64,000 bases of DNA from Ornithinimicrobium ciconiae (GTDB lineage Bacteria > Actinomycetota > Actinomycetes > Actinomycetales > Dermatophilaceae): positions 620,001-684,000 of the forward strand of contig NZ_CP041616.1 in assembly GCF_007197575.1 (NCBI RefSeq), read 5' to 3'. The position numbers and the translations under genes are program-made. This document shows positions 52,181 through 61,293 of this stretch, one piece after another (within the stretch, counting starts at the first letter, position 1; each line of letters opens with the position of its first letter). The notes beneath the pieces were generated by a model, which had not been told where the DNA came from, made no database searches, and worked only from the letters and a program-made list of their open reading frames with translations.

Positions 52181-53389
52181 ATGCCTCGACCATTACGTCC
52201 CGTGCGTCCATCCTGGGTCCTCGTCGTTGCTGCAGTGATCGGCACAGCGAGTTGCAGCGGGTCGCCCGCCGAGGAGGAACCGGTCGGGGGGCCTGCACCA
52301 GCGCACACCGATCCCGTGCAGAACGGCGACGCCAACACCGACCCGGGCAGTGCGTCAGCTCCAGCTCCGGCCACGGACGAGCCCACCGGTGGCACGACGG
52401 AGCCCCGTGTCGAGGCGGGCGAGGTCGCCGTTGCCGAGACGATCGCGACCGGGTTGCACACCCCCTGGGACGTGGACTTCCTGGCCGACGGGTCCGCGCT
52501 GGTGAGTCTACGAGACACCGGGGAGGTGCTGCGCATCACCACTGACGGAGAGGTGTCGCCGGTCGTGGCCGACGGTCCGGACGGCGCCGTCCCCGACGTG
52601 CATCACGAGACTGAGGACGGGCTCCTCGGGCTGGCGGAGGGGCCAGAGGGCGGCATCTATCTGTATCTGACGACGTCGGCGGACAACCGGGTGGTCCGCT
52701 ACGACCTTGAGGGCGACACCCTCGTCAACCCACGGGTGATCCTCGATGGGATCCCGACAGAGCGGACCCACTCCGGGGGTCGGCTCGCCTTTGGGCCGGA
52801 CGGCTATCTCTACATCACCACCGGCGACGCCCGACAGACTGATCTGTCACAGGACACGGACAGCCTCGCCGGCAAGATTCTGCGCGTGACCACGGAGGGC
52901 GAGCCGGCTCCCGGCAACCCCTTCGACAACGAGGTCTGGAGCTATGGGCACCGCAATGTGCAGGGGCTCGGGTGGACCAGCGATGGGCGCATGTATGCCT
53001 CCGAGTTCGGCAGTGACAAGTTCGACGAGCTCAACCTCATTGAGGCGGGTGGCAACTATGGCTGGCCCCTCATCGAGGGATGGGCGGGTGACCCTGACTA
53101 TGTCGACCCCCTGGTGACCTGGGAGACGGACGAGGCCTCGCCCTCTGGCATTGCCGTCACTGATGAGGGCGTGTGGATGTCTGCCCTGAGGGGGGAGCGA
53201 CTCTGGTTTGTCCCGCTGGGTCCAGATGGCGAGGTGGGCGATCCCGTGGAGCACGACCTCGACCTGGGTCGGCTGCGAGCGGTGGTGACAGCACCAGACG
53301 GCGCCTTGTGGGTCGTCACGTCCAACACCGACGGGCGGGGCGATCCGAGCGCTGACGATGACCGGATCGTCCGGGTGGTTGCTCCGTGA
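52181..53389 (+). CDS. PQQ-dependent sugar dehydrogenase-like lipoprotein
   Basis: A 402-residue secreted protein. A signal helix and lipobox TASC (Cys about 25) precede an acidic linker and a six-bladed beta-propeller: HTPWDVDFLADGSALVSLRD, GLLGLAEGPEG, GGRLAFGPDGYLYITTGDA, YGHRNVQGLGWTSDGRMYASEFGSDKFDEL and GGNYGWPLIEGWAGDP are typical of soluble aldose dehydrogenases. It oxidises sugars if PQQ is available; no PQQ biosynthesis genes are in the window. Standing next to glycan genes does not prove a link. Confidence 0.85.
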   Translation: MPRPLRPVRPSWVLVVAAVIGTASCSGSPAEEEPVGGPAPAHTDPVQNGDANTDPGSASAPAPATDEPTGGTTEPRVEAGEVAVAETIATGLHTPWDVDFLADGSALVSLRDTGEVLRITTDGEVSPVVADGPDGAVPDVHHETEDGLLGLAEGPEGGIYLYLTTSADNRVVRYDLEGDTLVNPRVILDGIPTERTHSGGRLAFGPDGYLYITTGDARQTDLSQDTDSLAGKILRVTTEGEPAPGNPFDNEVWSYGHRNVQGLGWTSDGRMYASEFGSDKFDELNLIEAGGNYGWPLIEGWAGDPDYVDPLVTWETDEASPSGIAVTDEGVWMSALRGERLWFVPLGPDGEVGDPVEHDLDLGRLRAVVTAPDGALWVVTSNTDGRGDPSADDDRIVRVVAP

Positions 53390-53424
53390 GCCGCGGGTGA
53401 GATACCCCATTCAGGGCACCTGGC

Positions 53425-54372
53425 CTAGTCGACCGGTTCTCCGGTGTCGTGCCAGACGTTGGTGTCCTCCCAGACGCTGTTGTGGAGGTTGCCGGTCACG
53501 CTGAACCGGTAGTTACGACCGAAACGGTTGTTGGCGTAGTGGGCGCTGTCGACCTCACCCCGACCACCACCGTTGATGGTGTAGTTGCCGCCGTTCATCA
53601 GGTTTCCGGTGACCACGAGGTCCGAGATCGTGTCGTCGCCGAGCAGTGAGCCGATCTGCAGGGCAGCGTTCATCGGGTCGTCGGCGGGGACGACATAGGC
53701 CTGCAGGTTGTTGCCACGGATGGTGATGTTGTCACCGCTACGGATCTGGATGGCGTCGTGGTGGCCACCCGACTGACGGTGCAGGTCGTGGATGTAGGAG
53801 TCCTCGATCGTGACGTCGTCGGACTGGATGCGGATGCCGTCCTCAGCCGAGTGGATGTCGGCGCGCCGCACGGTGCCGCTGCCGCTGAAGAAGATGCCCA
53901 GGCCGGTGCCGCCGAGGTTGTCGACCTCGACGTCCTCGATGAGTGCGCCGCTGGTGCCGCCCAGGACGCGGATGGGGTAGAGGCTCGTGTCGGTCTGGAC
54001 CAGGGTGTTGCGGATCGTCACGTCGTCCGCATCGATAGTGATCTGGCCCTTGACATGGAGTCCGTCGATCACCGTGCCGTCCTCAGCGATCGTTAAGCTC
54101 TCAGACGGTTTCAGTGCCACACCCTCTGGGACCCCTGTCGTCGCCTCATCGGGAAACTCCGGGACGGGCACCGTTGAAGCCGACTCCGACGCCGCGGACG
54201 ACGCGGAGGCGGGCGGTGAGGGAATCCCCGTGTCGGGGAGTGGCGCCGAGGTTGCCAAGCCAGAGTCTGGGCTCCGGGTCGCCAGAACGACGTCAGCCCC
54301 CGAGCCCTCGCAGGCGCTCGTCAGCACGCAGACGGCAGCAAGTGCCGCCGTCAGCAGAAGAGCCGGCCTCAC
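53425..54372 (-). CDS. right-handed beta-helix lipoprotein
   Basis: A 315-residue lipoprotein: signal and lipobox TSAC (Cys about 21), a Ser/Pro linker to about 80, then a parallel beta-helix of pectate-lyase type (ITIDADDVTIRNTLVQTD, DDVTIEDSYIHDLHRQSGGHHDAIQIRSGDNITIRGN and more rungs). GTG 54372 overlaps the glycosyltransferase stop (GTGA), placing it in an operon with a glycosyltransferase and an ACP. Such folds degrade or epimerise polysaccharide or are structural; no catalytic set is certain here. Confidence 0.82.
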   Translation of the reverse strand: MRPALLLTAALAAVCVLTSACEGSGADVVLATRSPDSGLATSAPLPDTGIPSPPASASSAASESASTVPVPEFPDEATTGVPEGVALKPSESLTIAEDGTVIDGLHVKGQITIDADDVTIRNTLVQTDTSLYPIRVLGGTSGALIEDVEVDNLGGTGLGIFFSGSGTVRRADIHSAEDGIRIQSDDVTIEDSYIHDLHRQSGGHHDAIQIRSGDNITIRGNNLQAYVVPADDPMNAALQIGSLLGDDTISDLVVTGNLMNGGNYTINGGGRGEVDSAHYANNRFGRNYRFSVTGNLHNSVWEDTNVWHDTGEPVD

Positions 54373-55691
54373 GTCGCTGACGGGAGTGGGTGGACCTCCG
54401 GGCTTGCCGACATCAGGTCATCAAAGACGCCGATGTAGTTGTCTGCCTGGATCTGCCAGGCCAGCTCGTGCTCGATGCGGTCCCGCCCGACGTGTTCCAT
54501 GCGCTCGCGCTCCTGGGGGTCGTCGAGCAGCTCGGAGATGGCCACCGCTGTCTCGGTGGGATCGAACCCCGACACGTAAACGGCCGCGTCGGCGGCGCAG
54601 CGCCGTGTCTCTCGCAGATCCGTCGCCACGATCGGGACCTCGTGCGCCATGTATTCGAGAGTCTTGTTCATGGTTGACCGCTGATTGAACTCACACGGCG
54701 GGTCCGGGATGATTCCGATGTCTGCGGTGGACAGCCACCGCCCGAGCTCCTCGTGGTCAACGCGGCCGGTGAAGGTCACCCACTCGTCGAGTCGTCGACG
54801 GGTGCAGTCCGCCTGAAGTTCCTCCAGGCTGTCACCGAAGCCGAGCAGCGCGAAGTGTGTGTCCAGTCGGCCCACCTCGTGCACATAGGCGTCGATCGCG
54901 GCCAGCAGGGAGTCAACACCATCCTGCGGGCCCATGATCCCCACATAACAGACCAGGAACTCGCGGTTGCCACGCAGCTCCGGATGAGATTGCTCCCTCT
55001 TCATCAGGTCCGGGTCGGGGGTGCTCATGACGACGGCTGTGCGCTCGATCGGCACGCGACCCCGTTCGATGGCCATCTGTCGATACTCGGGGTTTGGGGC
55101 GATCACCCGATCGGCGACCCGGTAGGTCGCAGCCTCCAGCAACAGCAGGCCCCGATGGAGCAGTCCCTTGGTGCCGAAGCGTGCTTCAAAGACCTCTGGA
55201 CACAGGTCGTGCTGGTCGAAGACGTAGCTCCGTCCTCGTAGTTTCCAGAGGGCACCGAGCAACCAGTAGGTGTCCGGCGGGTTGCAGGCCTGCAGCACGT
55301 CAAAGGGCTGCTCCTGGTTGACTCGCAAGCTCAGTCGCGCAGTCTGTAGCCAACAGATCACGAACTCCCGGGCGTAGGACGCCAGGCCGTGAGCTCCCTC
55401 AGGAGCGTTGTAGGAGTAGACGACTGCGCCGTCGATCGTGTGGCGGTCCACCTCGTCTGGGGTCTCCTTGGGGCAGATCACGCTCACCGCATAACCAGCC
55501 TCGACCAGCGCACGGCACTCGTTGCGCACTCGGCGGTCCAGACGGAGCGGCAGGTTCTGGATGATGATGGCAACGTGGCCTGCTGGGCGCTTCCGCGGTC
55601 TTTTCCTCAGGGGGCGATGGTGCCCCACCCCTGCGAGGGGAGGGACATTGTGCTGCACCCCCGTCACGGTAAGAGCTGGGAGCCACTTCAC
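54369..55691 (-). CDS. GT4 glycosyltransferase
   Basis: A 440-residue transferase. The first ~38 residues are basic and may be linker or an overextended start, as the Rossmann fold begins at HVAIIIQNLPLRLDRRVRNECRAL. Later motifs: DVLQACNPPDTYWLLGAL, YVFDQHDLCPEVFEARF (WbuB-like), CYVGIMGPQDGVDSLLAAI and NKTLEYMAHEVPIVATDLRETRRCA. GTG 55691 overlaps the ACP stop (GTGA), which supports this start. Middle gene of an operon. Confidence 0.88.
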   Translation of the reverse strand: MKWLPALTVTGVQHNVPPLAGVGHHRPLRKRPRKRPAGHVAIIIQNLPLRLDRRVRNECRALVEAGYAVSVICPKETPDEVDRHTIDGAVVYSYNAPEGAHGLASYAREFVICWLQTARLSLRVNQEQPFDVLQACNPPDTYWLLGALWKLRGRSYVFDQHDLCPEVFEARFGTKGLLHRGLLLLEAATYRVADRVIAPNPEYRQMAIERGRVPIERTAVVMSTPDPDLMKREQSHPELRGNREFLVCYVGIMGPQDGVDSLLAAIDAYVHEVGRLDTHFALLGFGDSLEELQADCTRRRLDEWVTFTGRVDHEELGRWLSTADIGIIPDPPCEFNQRSTMNKTLEYMAHEVPIVATDLRETRRCAADAAVYVSGFDPTETAVAISELLDDPQERERMEHVGRDRIEHELAWQIQADNYIGVFDDLMSASPEVHPLPSAT

Positions 55692-55948
55692 GCCGAAACT
55701 CCCGCACGCTTCTTGTCCACGAACCTCGCTATGTTGTCGATGCTGTCCAAGTTGGCAGGGACCGTTTCATGGTCTGCCACTGGCACACCCAGGTCACCCT
55801 CCAGGAACTCCACGAGTTCCAGGACTCCCGTGGAGTCCACCACGCCGGTGGCCAGGAGTGAGTCGGCGTCCCCTGGGGCGCGGGACGTGTCGCCAAACAG
55901 GAAGTTCGTCACGACGAACGACCTGATCTCCGCATGCATGCTATTCAT
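55688..55948 (-). CDS. acyl carrier protein
   Basis: An 86-residue carrier protein. ATG 55948 (MNSMHAEIRSF) has GAGGGA upstream. The carrier serine is in GVVDSTGVLELVEFLEGDLGVPV (Ser, about 38), the DSxG form of the motif; the four-helix spacing is normal, but the loop before the serine (LFGDTSRAPGDADSLLATG) is long, as in stand-alone ACPs of modification pathways. It is first in an operon with a glycosyltransferase and a beta-helix lipoprotein, and AcpS lies 6 kb away. Confidence 0.85.
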   Translation of the reverse strand: MNSMHAEIRSFVVTNFLFGDTSRAPGDADSLLATGVVDSTGVLELVEFLEGDLGVPVADHETVPANLDSIDNIARFVDKKRAGVSA

Positions 55949-56134
55949 GTCTCCCTCGTCCGCACACCTTTCTCGGGGGAGGTCTCGGCCCTTCACGGTG
56001 GGCGACCTCAGCAACCATTGATGTGCGCTACACCACACTAGCGCCCGCGAAAACGGAGCACCACCATCTGGGGGATGACATATCTATGCAGTCTCACTGA
56101 TAGAATTGCAGACTCATCTGACCGTTGAGGACCC

Positions 56135-57160
56135 ATGATTGATGAATCAACTGCCAAACGAATTCTTCACGATTTCCGGATCGAGTCATCGATCGAATCC
56201 ATGGAGCCACTGGTGCGTGGGACAAACCACGCGAGCGTCCGCCTTCGTGTCGACGGGCGTGGCTGGGTCCTGAAGTCCCTGACGGATGGCCAGGCCTCGC
56301 GGATCGGCCTCGCGCGCGCTGTCGAGGTGGAGCTTGAGAAGTCGGGGTTTCCGGTTGCGCCTGTCCGGTTGACTGCCACGGGGCGGGCTCTCGTGGCGCA
56401 CGAAGGTCGGCACTACACCCTTCACGAGTGGGTCGACGGGCAGCAGCGCGCCATCGCAGACAGAGATGCCGTCCTCGCGGAAAACCCTGCATTCCTGCGG
56501 GAAGCCGGCCGCGACCTTGGCTCCCTCCACCAGATCGCGAACAGTGCGGACCTGGCCGGGCTTGACGCTCCGGCAACGACGGGCGAGATGTTGTTGCGCG
56601 GTCCACACCATGCGGTGCGGCGCATCCGCAGGCCGCGCCGTCAGCCACCACTGCTGTCGAGCTGGCACATGCTGCGCCTCAAGCGGGAGAAGACCGACTT
56701 TGACCAGTGGATCATCCGGCAGTTCGGCGGTGTGGCGACCTTTGCGGCTCGGCTGCGTGATCGCTCTCTGGGCAACCCGATTGATAGGTCGGACAATGTC
56801 GTCATCCATAACGACATCAATTGGGAGAATCTTATTCTCGATGAGCGTCTACAGCTTCGAGCACTCCTTGATTTTGACAATGTCACCCGCGCCCCACGGG
56901 TGGTCGAGGTCGGTGCTGCGGCCGTGGTTCTCGCGGGAGCAGAACGCGGACGCGTCGCGGAGTTCGTCGCGGCTTATGAGGAGGAAACGCGCAGGTCAGT
57001 CGATTGGGCCGCCCTGGAGTTGGCGATGTCCATGAAATGCGTGCAGTCCATCTTGAACTCCATCACCACGCACCTGAAGGGACACCGGCAGGAGACCGCC
57101 CTGCTGGAGTCCTGGTGCCGAGACCTCCACTCGTCGCTGCAGCAACTGCACTCCCGGTGA
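56135..57160 (+). CDS. phosphotransferase (APH/ChoK-like kinase fold)
   Basis: A 341-residue kinase-fold protein. N-lobe motifs include RGWVLKSLTDGQAS (Lys about 46); the catalytic loop is VVIHNDINWENLILDE (HND-x4-N, about 228-243) and the Mg-binding motif is ALLDFDNVTRAPRVVEVG (about 249-266). APH/ChoK relatives phosphorylate small hydroxyl compounds such as sugars, choline or fructosamine. It is divergent from the ACP operon and convergent with the NadE-like gene, so it likely serves the same glycan modification. Substrate unknown. Confidence 0.8.
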   Translation: MIDESTAKRILHDFRIESSIESMEPLVRGTNHASVRLRVDGRGWVLKSLTDGQASRIGLARAVEVELEKSGFPVAPVRLTATGRALVAHEGRHYTLHEWVDGQQRAIADRDAVLAENPAFLREAGRDLGSLHQIANSADLAGLDAPATTGEMLLRGPHHAVRRIRRPRRQPPLLSSWHMLRLKREKTDFDQWIIRQFGGVATFAARLRDRSLGNPIDRSDNVVIHNDINWENLILDERLQLRALLDFDNVTRAPRVVEVGAAAVVLAGAERGRVAEFVAAYEEETRRSVDWAALELAMSMKCVQSILNSITTHLKGHRQETALLESWCRDLHSSLQQLHSR

Positions 57161-57178
57161 TGTGAGTCTCGACCGACC

Positions 57179-58159
57179 TCAGATCTCAGGGACGTCCCCG
57201 CAGAGGGCCGGTGGCAGGTGGAGATACGCCGTGGCCCGCCGCTTCTGCTCGATGTCCCGGTAGACCCGTTCCACCTGCTCGACGGTGAGGTCGGTCGCTG
57301 CCGCGACCTGCTCGAGAGGCACGTCGTTGTTCATGCCGTAGAGGCAAAGGTCCATGCGCTCGTGGGGGAGCGAGAAGTAGAACTCCTCCTGCGACTGGGG
57401 CAACGAGTAGGTGTCGGTCGTCGAGGGACGTGACCTGATCTCCTCGGGGACGCCGAGGTGCTCGGCCAGCGCATAGACCTGGCACTTGTAGAGGTGGGCG
57501 ATCGGCTTGATGTCTGCTGATCCGTCGCCGAGCTTGACGAAGAACCCTTGGTCGTACTCGAGGCGGTTTGGTGTGCCGGCCACCGCGTAGTTGAGCCGGT
57601 CAGCGTGGTAATAGTCCTGCATTTTCCGGACCCGCTGTTTGAAGTTGGTGGCAGCGACGATCCCTAGGTACGCCTCCGGGGTGAGCCGGTACTTCTCCTG
57701 CTTGCCGTCGGGGTCCAAAACCACGACCGAATAGAGGCGATAACTGTCGGAGTCGATGACCGAGGGGAGGACGATTTTGGACTTGTAGCCCGGCCCGTAG
57801 CTCGGGCACACCAAGCGGATGGCGTCATCGCGGCGGGTGTAGGCACCGGCGGCCTCCAGCATGGGCGTGATGTCCTCGATCACTGAGTCGAACCCGAAGG
57901 TGTCGGAGACGGCCGAGCTGATCCGCAGCGTCTCGGGGGAGGACTCCCGCTCAGGCATGTGGATCCCGAAGACTCTGCTCGGTCCCAGGGCGTGGACGGC
58001 GAGCGCGGCCACGACGCTGGAGTCGATGCCTCCGGACAGTGCCACGACCAGCCCCTTGCGGCGGGTGCGTGCCAGGTAGGTCTTGATGTGATCGGTGATT
58101 CGATCCACTTCTGCTGGCAGGTCGAGGTCGAGTGCATGCGGGCCGAACGGTGGCGTCAC
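57179..58159 (-). CDS. NadE-like ATP-dependent amidase/synthase
   Basis: A 326-residue member of the ammonia-dependent NAD synthase family (usual size ~270). The ATP-pyrophosphatase motif VVALSGGIDSSVVAALAVHALG (about 36-57) is intact. The later substrate region reads RSRPSTTDTYSLPQSQEEFYFSLPHERMD, differing from the canonical KxPTADL motif, and an inserted stretch at about 140-180 is unusual. Ten nucleotides after AsnB, so cotranscribed. It may therefore amidate a sugar or acyl group using ammonia delivered by AsnB, rather than make NAD. Confidence 0.7.
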   Translation of the reverse strand: MTPPFGPHALDLDLPAEVDRITDHIKTYLARTRRKGLVVALSGGIDSSVVAALAVHALGPSRVFGIHMPERESSPETLRISSAVSDTFGFDSVIEDITPMLEAAGAYTRRDDAIRLVCPSYGPGYKSKIVLPSVIDSDSYRLYSVVVLDPDGKQEKYRLTPEAYLGIVAATNFKQRVRKMQDYYHADRLNYAVAGTPNRLEYDQGFFVKLGDGSADIKPIAHLYKCQVYALAEHLGVPEEIRSRPSTTDTYSLPQSQEEFYFSLPHERMDLCLYGMNNDVPLEQVAAATDLTVEQVERVYRDIEQKRRATAYLHLPPALCGDVPEI

Positions 58160-58168
58160 TGTGTCTCC

Positions 58169-60148
58169 TTAACTCGCGGTCACGAGGTCAACCACCGTCA
58201 TCGGCGGAGCCGGTGGCCGGTCCTGCTCGGAGGAGCCGTCCCCCTCGATGAACTGGTGATAGATGAGCTGGGTGGATAGCACGGCCGTGATCCTCATGTT
58301 GTCGGTATTGCTCATGCGGACGCCACCGGTGCGCCGGCACTTCGCCACCAGCGCTGCGACATACCGAGGTTCGAAGACCCCTGCTGCGGACACCAGATCG
58401 GAGTCAACCATCTCATCGACCCACGTGGCCGAGCTGCCGTCGAAGAAGCTCGCCGCATCAGGTGCCCTGTAGGGCTGCTTGGGGCGGTTGAGGATCTCGT
58501 CCGGCAGGAGGTCCTTGAAGGCTTCCTTGAGGATGTGCTTCTCGTTGAGCCCGAGCAGCTTGTGTCGGGCGGGGAGACGGTTTGCCAGGTCGACGACGTC
58601 TCGGTCCAGAAAGGGAAAGCGTCCCTCGACAGAGTTGGCCATCAGCATGCGGTCACCCTGGGAGGACAAGATGTAGCCGGGCAGCAGGGTCACCATCTCG
58701 AGCCACTGGGCGCGGCTCAGCGGATCCCATTGGGAGTGCTCCGGTGGCATGCGCTCCAGGAGTGTGGCTGCCACGTCACTGTCCTGATCCGGATGGGGCA
58801 TGGTCATGCCGAGCAGCTTTGAGGTGGTGTCCCAGCGCGTCCGGTGCGAGAACGCAGGATCAGCAGGGTCCAGCCGCTGACTGAAGAACTCCCGGGCGAA
58901 CGCCGGTGACTGTCCGGGCGAGCGCCCCAGCCACGGGTACAGCAGCTCCAGCCCACGGGCGCGGACCTCGGAGTCGGGGTTGCGCGCGATGAACTGACGC
59001 AGACGTGCCTCGCGGAAGATGTCGTAGCCGGCGAAGACCTCGTCCGCACCCTCGCCCGTCACGACGACTTTGAAGCCCCGCTCCCTGGCGAGTCCGGACA
59101 ACAGCAGCATCGGCGCGGGTGCCGCGCGCAGGATGGGGGCCTCGGTGTGCCGGACCACCGTCGGGAATGCTTCGCCGATGTCGTGGGCGTGCACCGTGAG
59201 GTGATGGTGCTCAGTGCCCAGCCGCTGCGCCATCACCGACTGGAAAGATCCCTCGTCGTAGTCGCTGTCAGCGAAGCGAAGCGAGAAGGTCTGCAGGGGT
59301 GCGTCGGTGTATCTGGCGATAACGGCTGCGGTGATGGCAGAGTCCAGACCGCCGGAGAGATAGGCCCCCACCGGCACATCGCTGCGTTCGAAGCGCACCC
59401 GGACCGCCTCGATGACCCGCTCTCGCAGGTCCCTGACGTTCTGCTCAAAGTCTTGTGGCTCCTCCTCTCCGCGCGGTGGAAACTGCAGCTGCCAGTAGGG
59501 GAAGGTTCGTTGACCGCCTCGGTCGATGATGCTCACATGGCCCGGTGGCAACTGCTGGATGCCGGCGAAGACGGTCCGGGGGGCGACGGTGCTCCAGAAC
59601 GTCATGGCCTCGGCCAGGCCGACCCGGTCGAACTCCCGTGGGACTTGTGGGTCAGCGAAGAGTGCCTTGACCTCTGATGCGAAGAGCAGACGTCCGCCAT
59701 GGCGGGTGAAGTAGAGGGGCCGGACACCACAGCGGTCCCGACTGAGCACGAGTCGCTCCCGGTCGCGCTCCCAGATCGCCAGGGCCCACTGTCCGTTGAA
59801 CCGCTCGAAGCAGCCCTCCTGCCACTGCTCCCAGGCATGGACGATGACTTCCGTGTCGCTGGCGGTGGTGAACTGGTGACCGAGGGCGGTCAGCTCCTGG
59901 CGCAGCTCCACATAGTTGAAGATCTCCCCGTTAAAGGTGACCCAGACCGAGCCGTCGCGGTTGCTCATCGGCTGGGCTCCGCCGGCCACGTCGATGATGG
60001 CCAAGCGGGCGTGGCCCAGCGCGACGTGCGGGTCCCGGTAGATCCCGCTGCCGTCGGGGCCTCGGTGCGGGAGTCGGGAGAGCATCTGGGTGATGAGGCC
60101 CAGGTCGGGCGTGGACTCGAAGCTGAGGACCCCGGTGATGCCGCACAT
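58169..60148 (-). CDS. asnB: asparagine synthase-like glutamine amidotransferase
   Basis: A 659-residue AsnB-type enzyme. Cys2 of MCGITGVLSF is the glutaminase nucleophile; the Ntn domain has HRGPDGSGIY and NGEIFNYVELR. The synthetase half has GAYLSGGLDSAITAAV (PP-loop, about 265-280) and VVTGEGADEVFAGYDIFREAR. Start ATG 60148 overlaps the ACP-like stop (TGATG). In capsule loci such proteins transfer amide nitrogen to sugar acids. Same operon as the ACP-like and NadE-like genes. Confidence 0.88.
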   Translation of the reverse strand: MCGITGVLSFESTPDLGLITQMLSRLPHRGPDGSGIYRDPHVALGHARLAIIDVAGGAQPMSNRDGSVWVTFNGEIFNYVELRQELTALGHQFTTASDTEVIVHAWEQWQEGCFERFNGQWALAIWERDRERLVLSRDRCGVRPLYFTRHGGRLLFASEVKALFADPQVPREFDRVGLAEAMTFWSTVAPRTVFAGIQQLPPGHVSIIDRGGQRTFPYWQLQFPPRGEEEPQDFEQNVRDLRERVIEAVRVRFERSDVPVGAYLSGGLDSAITAAVIARYTDAPLQTFSLRFADSDYDEGSFQSVMAQRLGTEHHHLTVHAHDIGEAFPTVVRHTEAPILRAAPAPMLLLSGLARERGFKVVVTGEGADEVFAGYDIFREARLRQFIARNPDSEVRARGLELLYPWLGRSPGQSPAFAREFFSQRLDPADPAFSHRTRWDTTSKLLGMTMPHPDQDSDVAATLLERMPPEHSQWDPLSRAQWLEMVTLLPGYILSSQGDRMLMANSVEGRFPFLDRDVVDLANRLPARHKLLGLNEKHILKEAFKDLLPDEILNRPKQPYRAPDAASFFDGSSATWVDEMVDSDLVSAAGVFEPRYVAALVAKCRRTGGVRMSNTDNMRITAVLSTQLIYHQFIEGDGSSEQDRPPAPPMTVVDLVTAS

Positions 60149-60351
60149 CAGTCTGGGCCGGCAATGACGTCCAGCATCGCCTCGATGGTGGAGCGCTGCC
60201 CGAGGGTCGAGACGGTGATCACGTCATCCGGCAGGGTCACCTGGCACGCGTCCTCGACGGCGACAGCAATGCCGATGGCTTCCAGCAGGTCCGCATCCGA
60301 GGCAAGGGGGAGGGACAGTTCTGCGAGCACCCGACTGTGATCCGTCGTCAT
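60148..60351 (-). CDS. ACP-like protein lacking the carrier serine
   Basis: A 67-residue protein of carrier-protein size (ATG 60351, MTTDHSRVLAELSLPLASDADLLEAI). The fold pattern fits: helix II VEDACQVTLPDDVITVSTLGQRSTIEAMLDVI matches the second half of an ACP, and its position before AsnB resembles ACPs in aminotransfer modules. But the usual DSL/DSx motif reads DADLLE: the phosphopantetheine serine is alanine. Either it is a non-carrying scaffold or the alignment is off by a few residues. Translationally coupled to AsnB. Confidence 0.65.
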   Translation of the reverse strand: MTTDHSRVLAELSLPLASDADLLEAIGIAVAVEDACQVTLPDDVITVSTLGQRSTIEAMLDVIAGPD

Positions 60352-60488
60352 AACGCTCTGCCGACCTCCTCTGGGTGGCGAGGGCACCTGGCAGCCAGCA
60401 TGGCACAGCACTCAGGGGCTCGTCACTCCTCACTGATCATGGGTGATCAGGGGGCCCTTGAGTCTGAATGGGCGGATCGACCCGCAGG

Positions 60489-61136
60489 CTAGGGGTGCTG
60501 GAGGGGCCGGGAATGCGCGATCAGGGTCATCGCGGGCCACCGTCCAGTGCAGCGTGACGCGTGAGTTCCCAACGCCCGAAGGCTGCGGGAAGAAAAAAGC
60601 CAGTAGTTCTCTCGTGTGTAGGAGGGGAAGCCGACTGCGGCAAATGCTCGCTGCCGCACCTGCTCTGGCAACCAGTGCAGCAGCGGAATCATCACGTGCG
60701 GTTCGATCGGAAACCACCGGTTGGGTGTGGTGTGTAGATAGCCCACCCTGGCGACACGTTCGGACTCGGCGATCATCAGGCGGGCACCCTCAGGCCCGCC
60801 GACGTGTTCTATCACCGCGTTGCTCACCACATAGTCGAAGGACGCATCGGCAAAGGGAAGGTCCCGTGCGTCCCCCTGCACGGTTGGCCGCCCGAGCAAC
60901 TGACCATCAACTGGGGAATAGACGAGGCACGTCACCTCAGCGTGCTCGAGAAGTCCTCTCTCCACAGCCGACTCCGTGCCGATTCCTTCATCGGGTGACA
61001 CGCCGACGAGGAGCACAGACGCGCCAGGCGAGATGTTGGCGCGGAGCAAGGCGATTTTGTGCATCCGAGAGCGGCTACTGACCGCGCGAGCGAGAGATCG
61101 AGCGGGACCGTGTTTTAGCCACGCGACAACGGGCAT
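60489..61136 (-). CDS. class I SAM-dependent methyltransferase
   Basis: A 215-residue methyltransferase. ATG 61136 has CAGGAG upstream. SAM-binding motifs: SVLLVGVSPDEG (about 40-51), GDARDLPFADASFDYVVSNAVIEHVGG (about 88-114). The Gly-rich first loop is altered (VGVSPDEG), but the DARDLPF and VIEHVGG segments are canonical. It probably methylates a sugar or glycan precursor. It is divergent from the GT2 gene at 61294. Confidence 0.85.
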   Translation of the reverse strand: MPVVAWLKHGPARSLARAVSSRSRMHKIALLRANISPGASVLLVGVSPDEGIGTESAVERGLLEHAEVTCLVYSPVDGQLLGRPTVQGDARDLPFADASFDYVVSNAVIEHVGGPEGARLMIAESERVARVGYLHTTPNRWFPIEPHVMIPLLHWLPEQVRQRAFAAVGFPSYTRENYWLFSSRSLRALGTHASRCTGRWPAMTLIAHSRPLQHP

Positions 61137-61293
61137 ATCTCCTGCGGCCTCGTCCGTGAGTTGGTTCCTGCGGCATCGTGAACGTGAGACTACTCGAGCG
61201 CGAACCCAGAGTAGCGCGATCGATCAGTACCCCGACAGTCTGATCTTCGTATACTCGGCAGCGGGCCCAGGTTCCGCCGGCGATGGAGGTCCG

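Noticed and set aside
58169..60148. A housekeeping asparagine synthetase
   Set aside because: Possible by sequence, but the coupled ACP-like and NadE-like genes inside a capsule locus favour a modification role; kept as an open alternative.
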